From a virus, in IMG/VR virus record IMGVR_UViG_3300020180_000451, positions 1 to 32,853 of that record: 32,853 nt of DNA; one strand, given 5' to 3'. A model generated the notes under the pieces. That model did no database searches. It saw nothing but the letters and a program-made list of their open reading frames with translations, and was not told the DNA's origin. Made by a program: the position numbers and the translations under genes. This document shows positions 1-5,507 of the stretch, in pieces (position 1 is the stretch's first letter; every line of letters begins with the position of its first letter).

Positions 1-1
1 C

Positions 2-208
2 GCAATAAACGAAGCACAGTCAACGACTGAAAAAGTAAATATACTTATTAAAGCGCGGGAGGAGCTCGGTCTAGAAGAATTTAAAAAGTTTTTCGAGAAA
101 GGCCGTACAAAGGTACAGTACGAAAACACACGTAAAGGTGCTGCAAATTCAGGGTACGTGCTTATCAGTGATGATCTTAGAAAAGAATACTTTAAATCAA
201 ATAAATGA
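2..208 (+). CDS. C-terminal end of an unrecognised protein (truncated by the window edge)
   Basis: The frame is open from the first complete codon and encodes 68 residues before TGA; the start lies outside the window. The fragment is charged and probably helical (KAREELGLEEFKKFFEKG), followed by a Lys-rich tail. I do not recognise a domain. Its stop overlaps the ATG of the next small gene in an ATGA junction, so the two are translationally coupled. Its place just before the lysis genes suggests it belongs to the late transcription unit. Confidence 0.6.
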   Translation, partial: AINEAQSTTEKVNILIKAREELGLEEFKKFFEKGRTKVQYENTRKGAANSGYVLISDDLRKEYFKSNK

Positions 209-306
209 AAACAATAAACTCTTTCCTCGGGGATAACGGTGAAGCCATTACGATTGCACTTTGGGGCTTCATGTTAGGGGCCGTTATATTCGGAAGCGAT
301 ACGTAA
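205..306 (+). CDS. Tiny single-pass membrane protein, 33 aa
   Basis: A short frame starts in the ATGA overlap with the upstream gene and runs 33 codons to TAA. After a polar N-terminus (MKTINSFLGDNGEA) comes one hydrophobic stretch, about residues 15-30 (ITIALWGFMLGAVIF), long enough to span a membrane, and then a very short tail. The translational coupling and the neighbouring endolysin and holin-like gene suggest a lysis accessory or small membrane component. This role is inferred from context only. Confidence 0.5.
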   Translation: MKTINSFLGDNGEAITIALWGFMLGAVIFGSDT

Positions 307-321
307 AAAAAGAATGTGTTG

Positions 322-327
322 TATAAT
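322..327 (+). promoter_or_regulatory. -10 box of a probable sigma70-type promoter for the lysis genes
   Basis: A perfect TATAAT lies 35 nt before the ATG at 363 in an A/T-rich region; no good -35 box is visible at 17 bp. It would start a transcript near 334 covering the acidic peptide gene, the endolysin and the membrane protein. Confidence 0.4.
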
Positions 328-362
328 TAAATAGGTACGAATAATAAATAAAAAACAAATTT

Positions 363-458
363 ATGATTGAAAATGAAAATGTAGAATTGGCAGCTGAAGA
401 AATTGCAGTTGAAGTTGAGGCAACTGAAGAAGTTGCAGCTGAAGAAGTATCTGAATAA
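363..458 (+). CDS. Very acidic repetitive small protein, 31 aa
   Basis: The ATG follows an A-rich leader with no Shine-Dalgarno site, the same arrangement as many structural genes in this window. The 31 residues are almost entirely Glu, Ala and Val, in repeats of the EEVA/EEIA type, ending VSE. No known domain is visible; it resembles an intrinsically disordered acidic peptide. It lies 8 nt before the endolysin gene and would be co-transcribed with it. The low-complexity sequence means a non-functional ORF cannot be excluded. Confidence 0.4.
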   Translation: MIENENVELAAEEIAVEVEATEEVAAEEVSE

Positions 459-466
459 GTAGTTGT

Positions 467-1198
467 ATGAAACTCCAACTTGCTTTTCCTTTAAAAAAAA
501 TCTTGATGACTCAGGGTTTTGGAAAAAACACATTGGATGTATACGCTAGTTTAGGTCTCAAAGGGCACAATGGTATTGACTATCGCGCACCAGACGGTAC
601 ACCCGTATTAGCTTCGCACGATGGAAGAGTCACATTTGCAGGATATGATGGTGCCGGAGGCCTGACTATTGTTATACGTACAGTGAAAGAGTTTGACGAC
701 ATTAACGGTGAACCAACATTTTGGAAAACTATTTATGGTCATCTAAAAAAGAATACGCTCAAGGTCACAGGTGGACAGACGGTGAAAACTGGTGATGTTA
801 TCGCACTTGCTGATAATACAGGGCTTTCTACAGGATCACACCTTCACTTTGGTCTCAAACCTATCTATCGAGGTGAAGAAGAGTGGCAGTGGTGGAACTC
901 GGAGCAGAAAAACGGGTACTTTGGTGCCGTTGATCCCGCTCCGTACCTTCCTGATGCGCTTACGTTCCCATTGGTCATAAAGAAAAGACAGAGAGGTGAG
1001 CAAGTTGAGCTGCTCCAGGCGTTTCTAATTAGACAGGGGTTTTTGAAAATGCCGGCCAATGTTTCAATAGGATTCTATGGAAACATAACAGCACTCGCGG
1101 TGAAGGCGTACCAAATATCAAAAGGTATCAAACACAATGAGGGCGTACAAGTTGGACCACTCACATTAGCAGCACTTAATAAAGATTACGATATATAA
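467..1198 (+). CDS. Endolysin: M23 metallopeptidase with peptidoglycan-binding domain
   Basis: A 243-residue protein with two domains. Residues about 10-160 form a LytM/peptidase M23 fold: GHNGIDY holds zinc ligands H34 and D38, YGHL has H92, and SHLHFGL has H125 and H127. Such enzymes cut peptide cross-bridges of peptidoglycan. Residues about 165-240 resemble a PG_binding_1 cell-wall-binding domain (RGEQVELLQAFLIRQGFL, then FYGNITALAVKAYQ). No signal peptide or membrane segment is visible, so export would depend on a holin. The next gene, 3 nt downstream, encodes a small membrane protein that could be that holin. Domain assignment is confident; use in host lysis rather than entry is inferred from context. 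Confidence 0.88.
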   Translation: MKLQLAFPLKKILMTQGFGKNTLDVYASLGLKGHNGIDYRAPDGTPVLASHDGRVTFAGYDGAGGLTIVIRTVKEFDDINGEPTFWKTIYGHLKKNTLKVTGGQTVKTGDVIALADNTGLSTGSHLHFGLKPIYRGEEEWQWWNSEQKNGYFGAVDPAPYLPDALTFPLVIKKRQRGEQVELLQAFLIRQGFLKMPANVSIGFYGNITALAVKAYQISKGIKHNEGVQVGPLTLAALNKDYDI

Positions 1199-1201
1199 TA
1201 T

Positions 1202-1477
1202 ATGGAAATTATTCCAGTACTTTTACTCGCTATAGCACCTTTTATAATTAAAGGCATCACGAGCGCAGTAAAAAAAATACAATCTATCCGGTACTCTAGT
1301 AGTAAAACAATGATTTTGCGATTTTTTGTCGCAGTCTTATCTCTTGTTACTGCTATTGGTATCTCAATAGTAAACGGCACAGAACTTGACGGCAGTGTAA
1401 TACCTACATTTGTGGACGCTTTCTTGGTGTTCTTGAGTGCTACGGCAGTATACTTCTTACAAGATAAAAAGGATTAG
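1202..1477 (+). CDS. Small membrane protein, holin-like
   Basis: A 91-residue protein with an N-terminal hydrophobic segment (about 2-20), a basic loop (KKIQSIRYSSSK) and two further hydrophobic segments (about 38-58 and 67-86), ending in the charged tail QDKKD. Size, topology and position immediately after the endolysin fit a class I-like holin, but I recognise no specific holin family. It is the last plus-strand gene before the convergent methyltransferase, with a hairpin terminator in the 63-nt gap. A second, better holin candidate lies at 29984-30511, so this one may have another membrane role. Confidence 0.65.
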   Translation: MEIIPVLLLAIAPFIIKGITSAVKKIQSIRYSSSKTMILRFFVAVLSLVTAIGISIVNGTELDGSVIPTFVDAFLVFLSATAVYFLQDKKD

Positions 1478-1498
1478 AGATAGTACTTTTCGCCGGAT

Positions 1499-1542
1499 CC
1501 GGCAAAAACTAAACACTCCCTTAATTGGGGGTGTTTTGCGTT
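1499..1542. terminator. Bidirectional hairpin terminator, repeat copy A1
   Basis: The stem pairs AAACACTCCC (1511-1520) with GGGGGTGTTT, with one wobble pair, around a short AT loop. T-rich runs follow in both orientations (TTTTGCGTT on plus, TTTAGTTTTTG on minus). It lies between convergent genes and should end both transcripts. A 44-bp identical copy (A2) occurs at 2883-2926. Just before it, 1492-1503 is a perfect 12-bp palindrome, GCCGGATCCGGC. Confidence 0.75.
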
Positions 1543-2305
1543 ATAAGAGCCTTTTATTGATAATGTCTATGTATTCCTCACTGATTTCTATTCCAATATA
1601 ATTCCTGTTGTTCTTCTTTGCCATCTTTAATGTAGTTCCTGAGCCAGCCATTGGGTCTAATACTATGTCTCCTTCGTTACTCCAAGAGAGTATATGGTCT
1701 TGCGCCAGTTTTTCTGGGAATATCGCAGGGTGTTCATAAGCAATTTTGTCGCTTGCGGAGTGTCCTTTTCCAACAAAGTACTCCCACACATTTGTTCGTC
1801 TACCGTATTTAGAATATCCACCTCTACTTTGTTTTAATAGTGTTCCGTCGTGTAATCTTTTTGTGCTATTATCGCCACCTCTTTCGTCTTTATTTTCTCT
1901 ATCTCTTATAAGGTTTATGGTTTTTGGCTTGCCTTTACTAAATACAAACATATACTCAAATGTTTGCCAGTATGTATTATTGTTACCAACTGCGCCTCGT
2001 GGAGGTTTTAGATATATCATCGTATCGTGCAGGTTAAACCCTATCTCCTTAAAATACAGAGCTTGCTTGAAAGATGTACCTGTTTCACTTCCTTTTATTG
2101 TGGCATCTCCTACTACCCATACAACAACACCTCCGTCTTTTGTAACTCTAAACAATTCTTTAGCAATTCCCTCAAAGTCAAAAGTATATCCATTGTATGT
2201 TCGTAGGTTATCGTAAGGAGGTGATGTTACAGTTAAATCAATAGAATTATCTTCTAGTGTTTTCATAACCTCTAAACAGTCTCCTTGTATAACATTATTT
2301 ATCAT
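1541..2305 (-). CDS. DNA methyltransferase, N4-cytosine/N6-adenine type (TSPPY)
   Basis: A 254-residue SAM-dependent DNA methylase. The catalytic motif IV is TSPPY at residues 27-31, and the SAM-binding motif I, DPMAGSGTT, is at 217-225. Catalytic motif before SAM motif is the permuted (beta-class) order. TSPPY is commonest in N4-cytosine enzymes but also occurs in N6-adenine enzymes, so the modified base is not certain. The region between (about 105-190) would hold target recognition. No restriction enzyme is adjacent, so this is probably an orphan phage methylase protecting against host restriction. The start overlaps the end of the upstream gene by 11 nt. It ends at repeat A1, which contains the terminator. 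Confidence 0.88.
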   Translation of the reverse strand: MINNVIQGDCLEVMKTLEDNSIDLTVTSPPYDNLRTYNGYTFDFEGIAKELFRVTKDGGVVVWVVGDATIKGSETGTSFKQALYFKEIGFNLHDTMIYLKPPRGAVGNNNTYWQTFEYMFVFSKGKPKTINLIRDRENKDERGGDNSTKRLHDGTLLKQSRGGYSKYGRRTNVWEYFVGKGHSASDKIAYEHPAIFPEKLAQDHILSWSNEGDIVLDPMAGSGTTLKMAKKNNRNYIGIEISEEYIDIINKRLL

Positions 2306-2672
2306 GTGTTCTACATCTTATACACACCTTTTCCCCCCTGGATATAAACGTCTTTAAACACCTAATACTTGTATTACGTTCGCACGTAACAAGGCCTATA
2401 CTTTTTATAACAGTTTTCTTTTCTACTGGAAGTTTTGAGACTTGTACGCGTGTTTTTTTTACTAATTGAGATGTATAGAAAGATTTTAGATTTTTCTGCC
2501 GTGTGAGTGCTTTTTTTAACTCCTGATGAATATGTTTAGAGTTTGGTGTGCTCCTTCTTGTAATTCTTTTTATTAAGTCCTCGGGATTTTCTAACCCCAG
2601 GCTTACTGCCATAGACATGTAGTGCATGTGTTTTCGCCTTCGTATTTCTGTTAAAGAAAGGGCTAGATTCAT
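2295..2672 (-). CDS. Basic protein of unknown function with a C-terminal cysteine cluster
   Basis: A 125-residue, strongly basic protein. The first 60 residues could contain a helix-turn-helix-like region (SLTEIRRRKHMHYMSMAVSLG). The C-terminus has four cysteines ending in CIRC, reminiscent of a zinc ribbon, though the first pair is not CxxC. I do not recognise the family; a DNA-binding or regulatory role is possible. Start choice: a TGCTATAAT extended -10 box sits 6 nt before the ATG, predicting a leaderless mRNA. Its end overlaps the start of the downstream methyltransferase by 11 nt, so the two form one transcription unit. Confidence 0.6.
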   Translation of the reverse strand: MNLALSLTEIRRRKHMHYMSMAVSLGLENPEDLIKRITRRSTPNSKHIHQELKKALTRQKNLKSFYTSQLVKKTRVQVSKLPVEKKTVIKSIGLVTCERNTSIRCLKTFISRGEKVCIRCRTHDK

Positions 2673-2678
2673 AGGTAT

Positions 2679-2687
2679 ATTATAGCA
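2679..2687 (-). promoter_or_regulatory. Extended -10 promoter, leaderless start for the gene at 2672
   Basis: On the minus strand the sequence reads TGC TATAAT ATACCT ATG: an extended -10 (TGn plus perfect TATAAT) exactly 6 nt from the start codon. Transcription would begin at the A of ATG. No clear -35 box is present, as is common for extended -10 promoters. Confidence 0.6.
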
Positions 2688-2759
2688 CCATGCGCTTAGT
2701 TTGTATTATAAAAAGCAAAAGACTCGTCGTAAGACAAGTCTGAAGCTTAAGTAAAAAAT

Positions 2760-2800
2760 AGAAAAGCACCGTGGAAACTGAACATTTGCGGTGTTTTTCT
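2760..2800. terminator. Long hairpin terminator
   Basis: A 12-bp stem with one wobble pair joins AGAAAAGCACCG (2760-2771) and CGGTGTTTTTCT (2789-2800) around a 17-nt loop. The A/T-rich stem ends give a T run on either strand. It lies in the 190-nt gap between the large methyltransferase (ending at 2864) and the promoter of the gene starting at 2672. It probably stops minus-strand read-through from the methyltransferase unit. Confidence 0.65.
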
Positions 2801-2822
2801 ATTTATAGTGTACCACATAGAA

Positions 2823-2874
2823 TATAAAAACCCCTCTGACACTTTGTCTCGGGGGTTTATTTGTTAGTTGCCGT
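2823..2874 (-). repeat. Repeat B copy 1, containing a terminator hairpin and the stop of the large methyltransferase
   Basis: These 52 bp are identical to 5456-5507. The core is a compound hairpin, CCCC tct GACA ctt TGTC tcg GGGG, with flanking AAA/TTT that reads as a rho-independent terminator. The repeat also covers the last two codons and stop (Gly-Asn-TAA) of the minus-strand gene. The copy at 5456 covers the same Gly-Asn-stop end of a different gene, so the repeat joins gene 3' ends to a shared terminator. B1 and B2 are direct repeats flanking the methyltransferase. Confidence 0.85.
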
Positions 2875-5338
2875 CGTCGGAGCCGGCAAAAACTAAACAC
2901 TCCCTTAATTGGGGGTGTTTTGCGTTTATCCGTGCTTCTGCTATCTTGCAATACTCTGGGTCAAGTTCTATTCCTATAAAATCAAAGCCTTCTAGTTTGC
3001 AAGCCTTACCTGTAGAGCCACTTCCCATGAAGGGGTCAAGTACTATTCCACCTTTTGGTGTTACAAGTCTTACTAGGTATTGCATGAGGGAGGTGGGTTT
3101 TATAGTCGGATGAGAATTAACAAATCCCTCCAGCCCATCATTCCTATCTTTCTTTGAAGCCTTCGGGAAGTATGCGAAGCTTGCGTGTTCTGACTTTTGT
3201 TCCGCCTTTTCCTTTGTGTCCAAGCTGGTGTTCTCGTCTATGGCAAGTAGCACAGAGCCAAATAATTGAGAGAGGTTTTGAGTAGTCGGGGTGGTGCCTA
3301 TGTTTTCCCATATCGCCACAATGGACGCAAGGTTCAGGATTGGGGTAGAGTTTTTGAAGTTTCCAATAAAGTCCTGAGTAGCTAGTAATTCCTCGTTCTT
3401 GAAAACCAAGCTCCTTATTTTTGCAAGTTCTTGAGCAATAGATGTTGCACATCTTTGACACTCTATTCCCACAGACTTTACATTTTGGACGAGTCGTTCG
3501 TCTAGCCAGTCCTCCACATTTAAGGGAGCAATATTTCCGATAGTTGCTCGGATAGTTATCAAAGCCAATTCCACATTGTTCGCATTTGTATGTTTGCATA
3601 CACTCATTGTATCATACTCTAGCGTTGGACTGCAAGTCTTAAAGAAGCGTGAGGCATTTCCTTCGCTTTTTTCAACACCAGGGCTTGTGACTTTTTTGCC
3701 ATTTCCTACAAAACCGCCAAATGTTCCACTTCCTGTTTTCCTTGCACCACTTGTTGAGTAAGGAAACAACCCTACCACCTCATCACTTCCGTCATGGATG
3801 AAGTTTGCGGGGAAGCGACCTGTTCTTTCTTCGTTAATTTCTTCTTTTTTACCCCATCCAGTTCCCTTACCTCCACCACCTCCGTTAATATGAATAGGCT
3901 CTGTCCCCACCCTTGAAGCGTCAATGTTAATCCCACCTGTTCCCCACTTCAATACATTCTCTGCGATAGTGCTTTCAGATAGTGGCTTGCGTGCTACTAC
4001 GATAGGTTCGTGAGCAGGTTTTAGAGCTGTACCCCAGCCTTCGTAGGGTGAGGTGCCTTTGGTGTCCTGTATCGTCAAGCTATTGTAACTACCGCCTTGC
4101 TTGTCATTCATTGTTCCATAAGCATCCCCACGAATATCAGGCACATTTCTTTCGCCTGTGACCTCCCTCTCATTCCCCTGCAACTTATCCACCGCCTTGC
4201 CTATGTTATGAGATTTGGGAAAGCCTGAATTACCTGTTACAAATATCTTTCCATTTCTACGAGCAACAAAAGCACCTGTTGATACAGTCGGACAAAAGAT
4301 TAGTCCTGTGTATTCAATTTTCGTAACTCTTGCCATTCGTGTAACTTGTGAACCCTGTTTGACGGAAACAACATCAGATTCTCCAACCGATTGTCCTCTG
4401 GGTTGTGGTTGATGTGATGAACTACCTCTACTCTTTCCAAGCAACGATTGAGAGATTGAGCCACTATCAGTCTGTGTTCCATAACATAGTTGTCTTTCCT
4501 TGCCATAGCTAAGTATTCTTTCGGACAACGTAAATACTTTATTCTGTATTTTCCGTAGTTTCCCTTTTTCCTGAAATAAGTTACTCCCCCTTTCCACGCA
4601 GGATTGTCCGCACCCCAATGAACCTTCTTTGCTCTGTGTTCTGGTAGGTTTGCTATTTCGCTCCCTATCTTTCCCCACTTCTTCCAGTCCTGCCCACGAT
4701 AATACCCGTTGCATTGTTTTGAGCAATACTTTGGATTGTAACTTGTGAACCCTATAAAAATCGTTTGACAATGTTGGCATAAGCTCCATTTCTGAGAGTT
4801 CCTCTGCCTGTACGAATGTAAGTTTTCCTTCTCGTTCAACAAGGCAACGATGGTTTCTACTGACGATTTGGTCTGTATAATCTGATTGTATTCTGTAGGC
4901 GGTATCTTTGTTGATTTGATACGACTGCCACCCTTCGGGTTCTTCCCATTTGTAAATGTCTTTTTGAATATCATATACCATAATCTTACCATACTTTGTA
5001 TCTTTATGGAAGCGTTCCCACCCATTACTTGTTAGGACTTCGGTATCTTCTGACAAACAACCATACACCCACATAATCTGGTCACGTATCTCAAACCCAG
5101 CATCTTCTATGTTTACTGCCATTCTGTGATAAGTTCTACTACCTGCAAAAGAAATTAAATGTCCACCTGGCTTTAATACTCGGATAGCTTCTTTCCATAG
5201 CTCTGTACTTGGTACATCGTAATCCCATTTCTTTCCCATAAAAGATAAGCCGTATGGCGGATCAGTTACGATTGAGTCCACACTGTTTTCTTCTAAAGTC
5301 TTTAATACTTCTAAGCTATCCCCATTTATTATTTGCAT
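2864..5338 (-). CDS. DNA methyltransferase with an intein and a second dual-coding insertion
   Basis: An 824-codon frame. Methylase motif IV is TDPPYG (residues 25-30) and SAM motif I is DPFMGSGSTG (768-777), the permuted beta-type order, probably N6-adenine or N4-cytosine. Residues 94-370 are an intein; removing it joins IMWVYG to SGFPKSHNIG, a junction typical of uninterrupted phage methylases. A second insertion lies roughly between ASRFFKT (562-568) and FAYFPKASKKDRN (721-733). It has no intein motifs but is completely covered by an out-of-frame HNH gene. The protein after splicing is 547 residues, still about 140 longer than expected because of that insertion. The last ~15 codons run through repeat A2, itself a terminator hairpin. 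An extended -10 lies 6 nt before the ATG. It is probably an orphan phage methylase. The catalytic core is confident; activity with the second insertion is uncertain. Confidence 0.88.
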   Translation of the reverse strand: MQIINGDSLEVLKTLEENSVDSIVTDPPYGLSFMGKKWDYDVPSTELWKEAIRVLKPGGHLISFAGSRTYHRMAVNIEDAGFEIRDQIMWVYGCLSEDTEVLTSNGWERFHKDTKYGKIMVYDIQKDIYKWEEPEGWQSYQINKDTAYRIQSDYTDQIVSRNHRCLVEREGKLTFVQAEELSEMELMPTLSNDFYRVHKLQSKVLLKTMQRVLSWAGLEEVGKDRERNSKPTRTQSKEGSLGCGQSCVERGSNLFQEKGKLRKIQNKVFTLSERILSYGKERQLCYGTQTDSGSISQSLLGKSRGSSSHQPQPRGQSVGESDVVSVKQGSQVTRMARVTKIEYTGLIFCPTVSTGAFVARRNGKIFVTGNSGFPKSHNIGKAVDKLQGNEREVTGERNVPDIRGDAYGTMNDKQGGSYNSLTIQDTKGTSPYEGWGTALKPAHEPIVVARKPLSESTIAENVLKWGTGGINIDASRVGTEPIHINGGGGGKGTGWGKKEEINEERTGRFPANFIHDGSDEVVGLFPYSTSGARKTGSGTFGGFVGNGKKVTSPGVEKSEGNASRFFKTCSPTLEYDTMSVCKHTNANNVELALITIRATIGNIAPLNVEDWLDERLVQNVKSVGIECQRCATSIAQELAKIRSLVFKNEELLATQDFIGNFKNSTPILNLASIVAIWENIGTTPTTQNLSQLFGSVLLAIDENTSLDTKEKAEQKSEHASFAYFPKASKKDRNDGLEGFVNSHPTIKPTSLMQYLVRLVTPKGGIVLDPFMGSGSTGKACKLEGFDFIGIELDPEYCKIAEARINAKHPQLRECLVFAGSDDGN
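2883..2926 (-). repeat. Repeat A copy 2, a terminator-like hairpin inside the methyltransferase 3' end
   Basis: These 44 bp are identical to A1 (1499-1542). Here the hairpin lies within the last codons of the large methyltransferase, encoding KHPQLRECLVF, whereas A1 lies just past the stop of the smaller methyltransferase. A1 and A2 are direct repeats bracketing the small methyltransferase and its upstream gene. A hairpin with a following T run (TTTAGTTTTTG) inside coding DNA could cause early termination of part of the transcripts. Confidence 0.8.
3144..3599 (-). CDS. HNH homing-type endonuclease nested out of frame in the methyltransferase gene
   Basis: A 151-residue protein in the +2 frame relative to the methyltransferase. 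Two N-terminal zinc knuckles are visible: CEQC (6-9) with CSLKC (24-28), and CKVC (40-43) with CSRTC (55-59). The HNH nuclease core follows: CVHC (91-94), HHPDYSKP (102-109) and CATCHRREH (116-124). Such HNH enzymes are free-standing or intron/intein-linked homing nucleases. It lies wholly inside the host gene, about 37 nt after the last clear host codon, and ends inside the resumed host motif KASKKDR. An ideally spaced extended -10 box precedes its ATG, suggesting independent leaderless expression. The cysteine pattern and HNH core make real coding very likely. Confidence 0.85.
   Translation of the reverse strand: MQTYKCEQCGIGFDNYPSNYRKYCSLKCGGLARRTTRPKCKVCGNRVSKMCNIYCSRTCKNKELGFQERGITSYSGLYWKLQKLYPNPEPCVHCGDMGKHRHHPDYSKPLSIIWLCATCHRREHQLGHKGKGGTKVRTRKLRILPEGFKER
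3606..3614 (-). promoter_or_regulatory. Internal extended -10 promoter for the nested HNH gene
   Basis: The minus strand reads TGA TACAAT GAGTGT ATG, an extended -10 with five of six consensus bases and exactly 6 nt before the HNH start codon. This matches the leaderless spacing of other promoters in this window, although it lies inside methyltransferase coding sequence. Confidence 0.5.
4229..5059 (-). other. Intein (Hint domain) in the methyltransferase
   Basis: Codons 94-370 (277 aa) of the methyltransferase. The N-terminal splice block starts with Cys94 (CLSEDTEVLTSNGW), block B is SRNHRCLVE (160-168), and the C-terminal blocks are GLIFCPTVSTGAFVARRNGK and IFVTGN, ending at Asn370. The next extein residue is Ser371, a valid +1 nucleophile, and a Gly-Asn end replaces the commoner His-Asn. 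The recognisable Hint part is about residues 94-193 plus 335-370, near 136 residues. The middle, about 194-335, has Ser/Gln/Gly-rich sequence without protein-like patterns in this frame and is the shadow of an HNH gene in the +1 frame. Excision should restore the host protein. Confidence 0.9.
4300..5025 (-). CDS. HNH homing endonuclease encoded out of frame within the intein
   Basis: An open frame of 241 codons in the +1 frame relative to the intein. The convincing part begins near residue 80: a zinc knuckle (CQHC at 83-86, CSKQC at 101-105) and a GxxNPAWKGG segment (138-147). The HNH_3-like core is YVMEHRL (180-186), VVHHIN (201-206), DNRLENL (211-217) and HKLH (226-229). Residues 1-75 look like the shadow of the intein N-half, and no ATG lies near residue 75-80. 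The true start could be a TTG, the distant ATG at 5025 or 4974, or a frameshift from the intein frame. The family is clear; how it is translated is not. Confidence 0.78.
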   Translation of the reverse strand: MGGNASIKIQSMVRLWYMIFKKTFTNGKNPKGGSRIKSTKIPPTEYNQIIQTKSSVETIVALLNEKENLHSYRQRNSQKWSLCQHCQTIFIGFTSYNPKYCSKQCNGYYRGQDWKKWGKIGSEIANLPEHRAKKVHWGADNPAWKGGVTYFRKKGNYGKYRIKYLRCPKEYLAMARKDNYVMEHRLIVAQSLNRCLERVEVVHHINHNPEDNRLENLMLFPSNRVHKLHEWQELRKLNTQD

Positions 5339-5344
5339 AAGTAT

Positions 5345-5353
5345 ATCATATCA
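5345..5353 (-). promoter_or_regulatory. Extended -10 promoter of the large methyltransferase (leaderless)
   Basis: The minus strand reads TGA TATGAT ATACTT ATG: an extended -10 (five of six consensus bases) 6 nt before the start codon. It predicts transcription starting at the ATG. Immediately upstream is a tandem direct repeat (5354-5377) that could bind a regulator. Confidence 0.55.
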
Positions 5354-5377
5354 CCATTCACCAAACCATTCACCAAG
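5354..5377. repeat. Two tandem 12-bp repeats abutting the methyltransferase promoter
   Basis: CCATTCACCAAA is followed directly by CCATTCACCAAG (minus strand: TTGGTGAATGG twice). One copy lies where a -35 box would be. A direct-repeat operator for a methylase regulator is possible; its function is inferred from position only. Confidence 0.45.
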
Positions 5378-5455
5378 TTTATTTCATGTGTGGATAACAG
5401 GGAGAATTCACGGAGAAAAAAGAAAATTATCCAGTAATTCTCCGATTTTGTGTAT

Positions 5456-5507
5456 TATAAAAACCCCTCTGACACTTTGTCTCGGGGGTTTATTTGTTAG
5501 TTGCCGT
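5456..5507 (-). repeat. Repeat B copy 2, terminator hairpin at the end of the small zinc-protein gene
   Basis: Identical over 52 bp to 2823-2874, including the compound hairpin and the terminal Gly-Asn-TAA codons. Here it ends the gene at 5497-5733. The stretch 5378-5455, between it and the methyltransferase promoter repeats, has no gene; it holds GGAGAATT and AATTCTCC segments that could pair. Confidence 0.85.

Noticed and set aside
1492-1503. GCCGGATCCGGC palindrome as an independent terminator
   Set aside because: It has no loop and is not followed by a T run on either strand. It may extend the repeat A element, or be a protein or restriction site, but I could not assign a role.
1746-2216. 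Plus-strand open frame antisense to the small methyltransferase
   Set aside because: Its protein has no domain-like pattern and lies opposite conserved methylase motifs, so it is a shadow frame.
3144-3640. Group I or group II intron carrying the second HNH gene
   Set aside because: There is no room for a ribozyme core between host codons and the HNH frame, the HNH frame overlaps the resumed host motif, and the host frame stays open. A splicing test would still be decisive.
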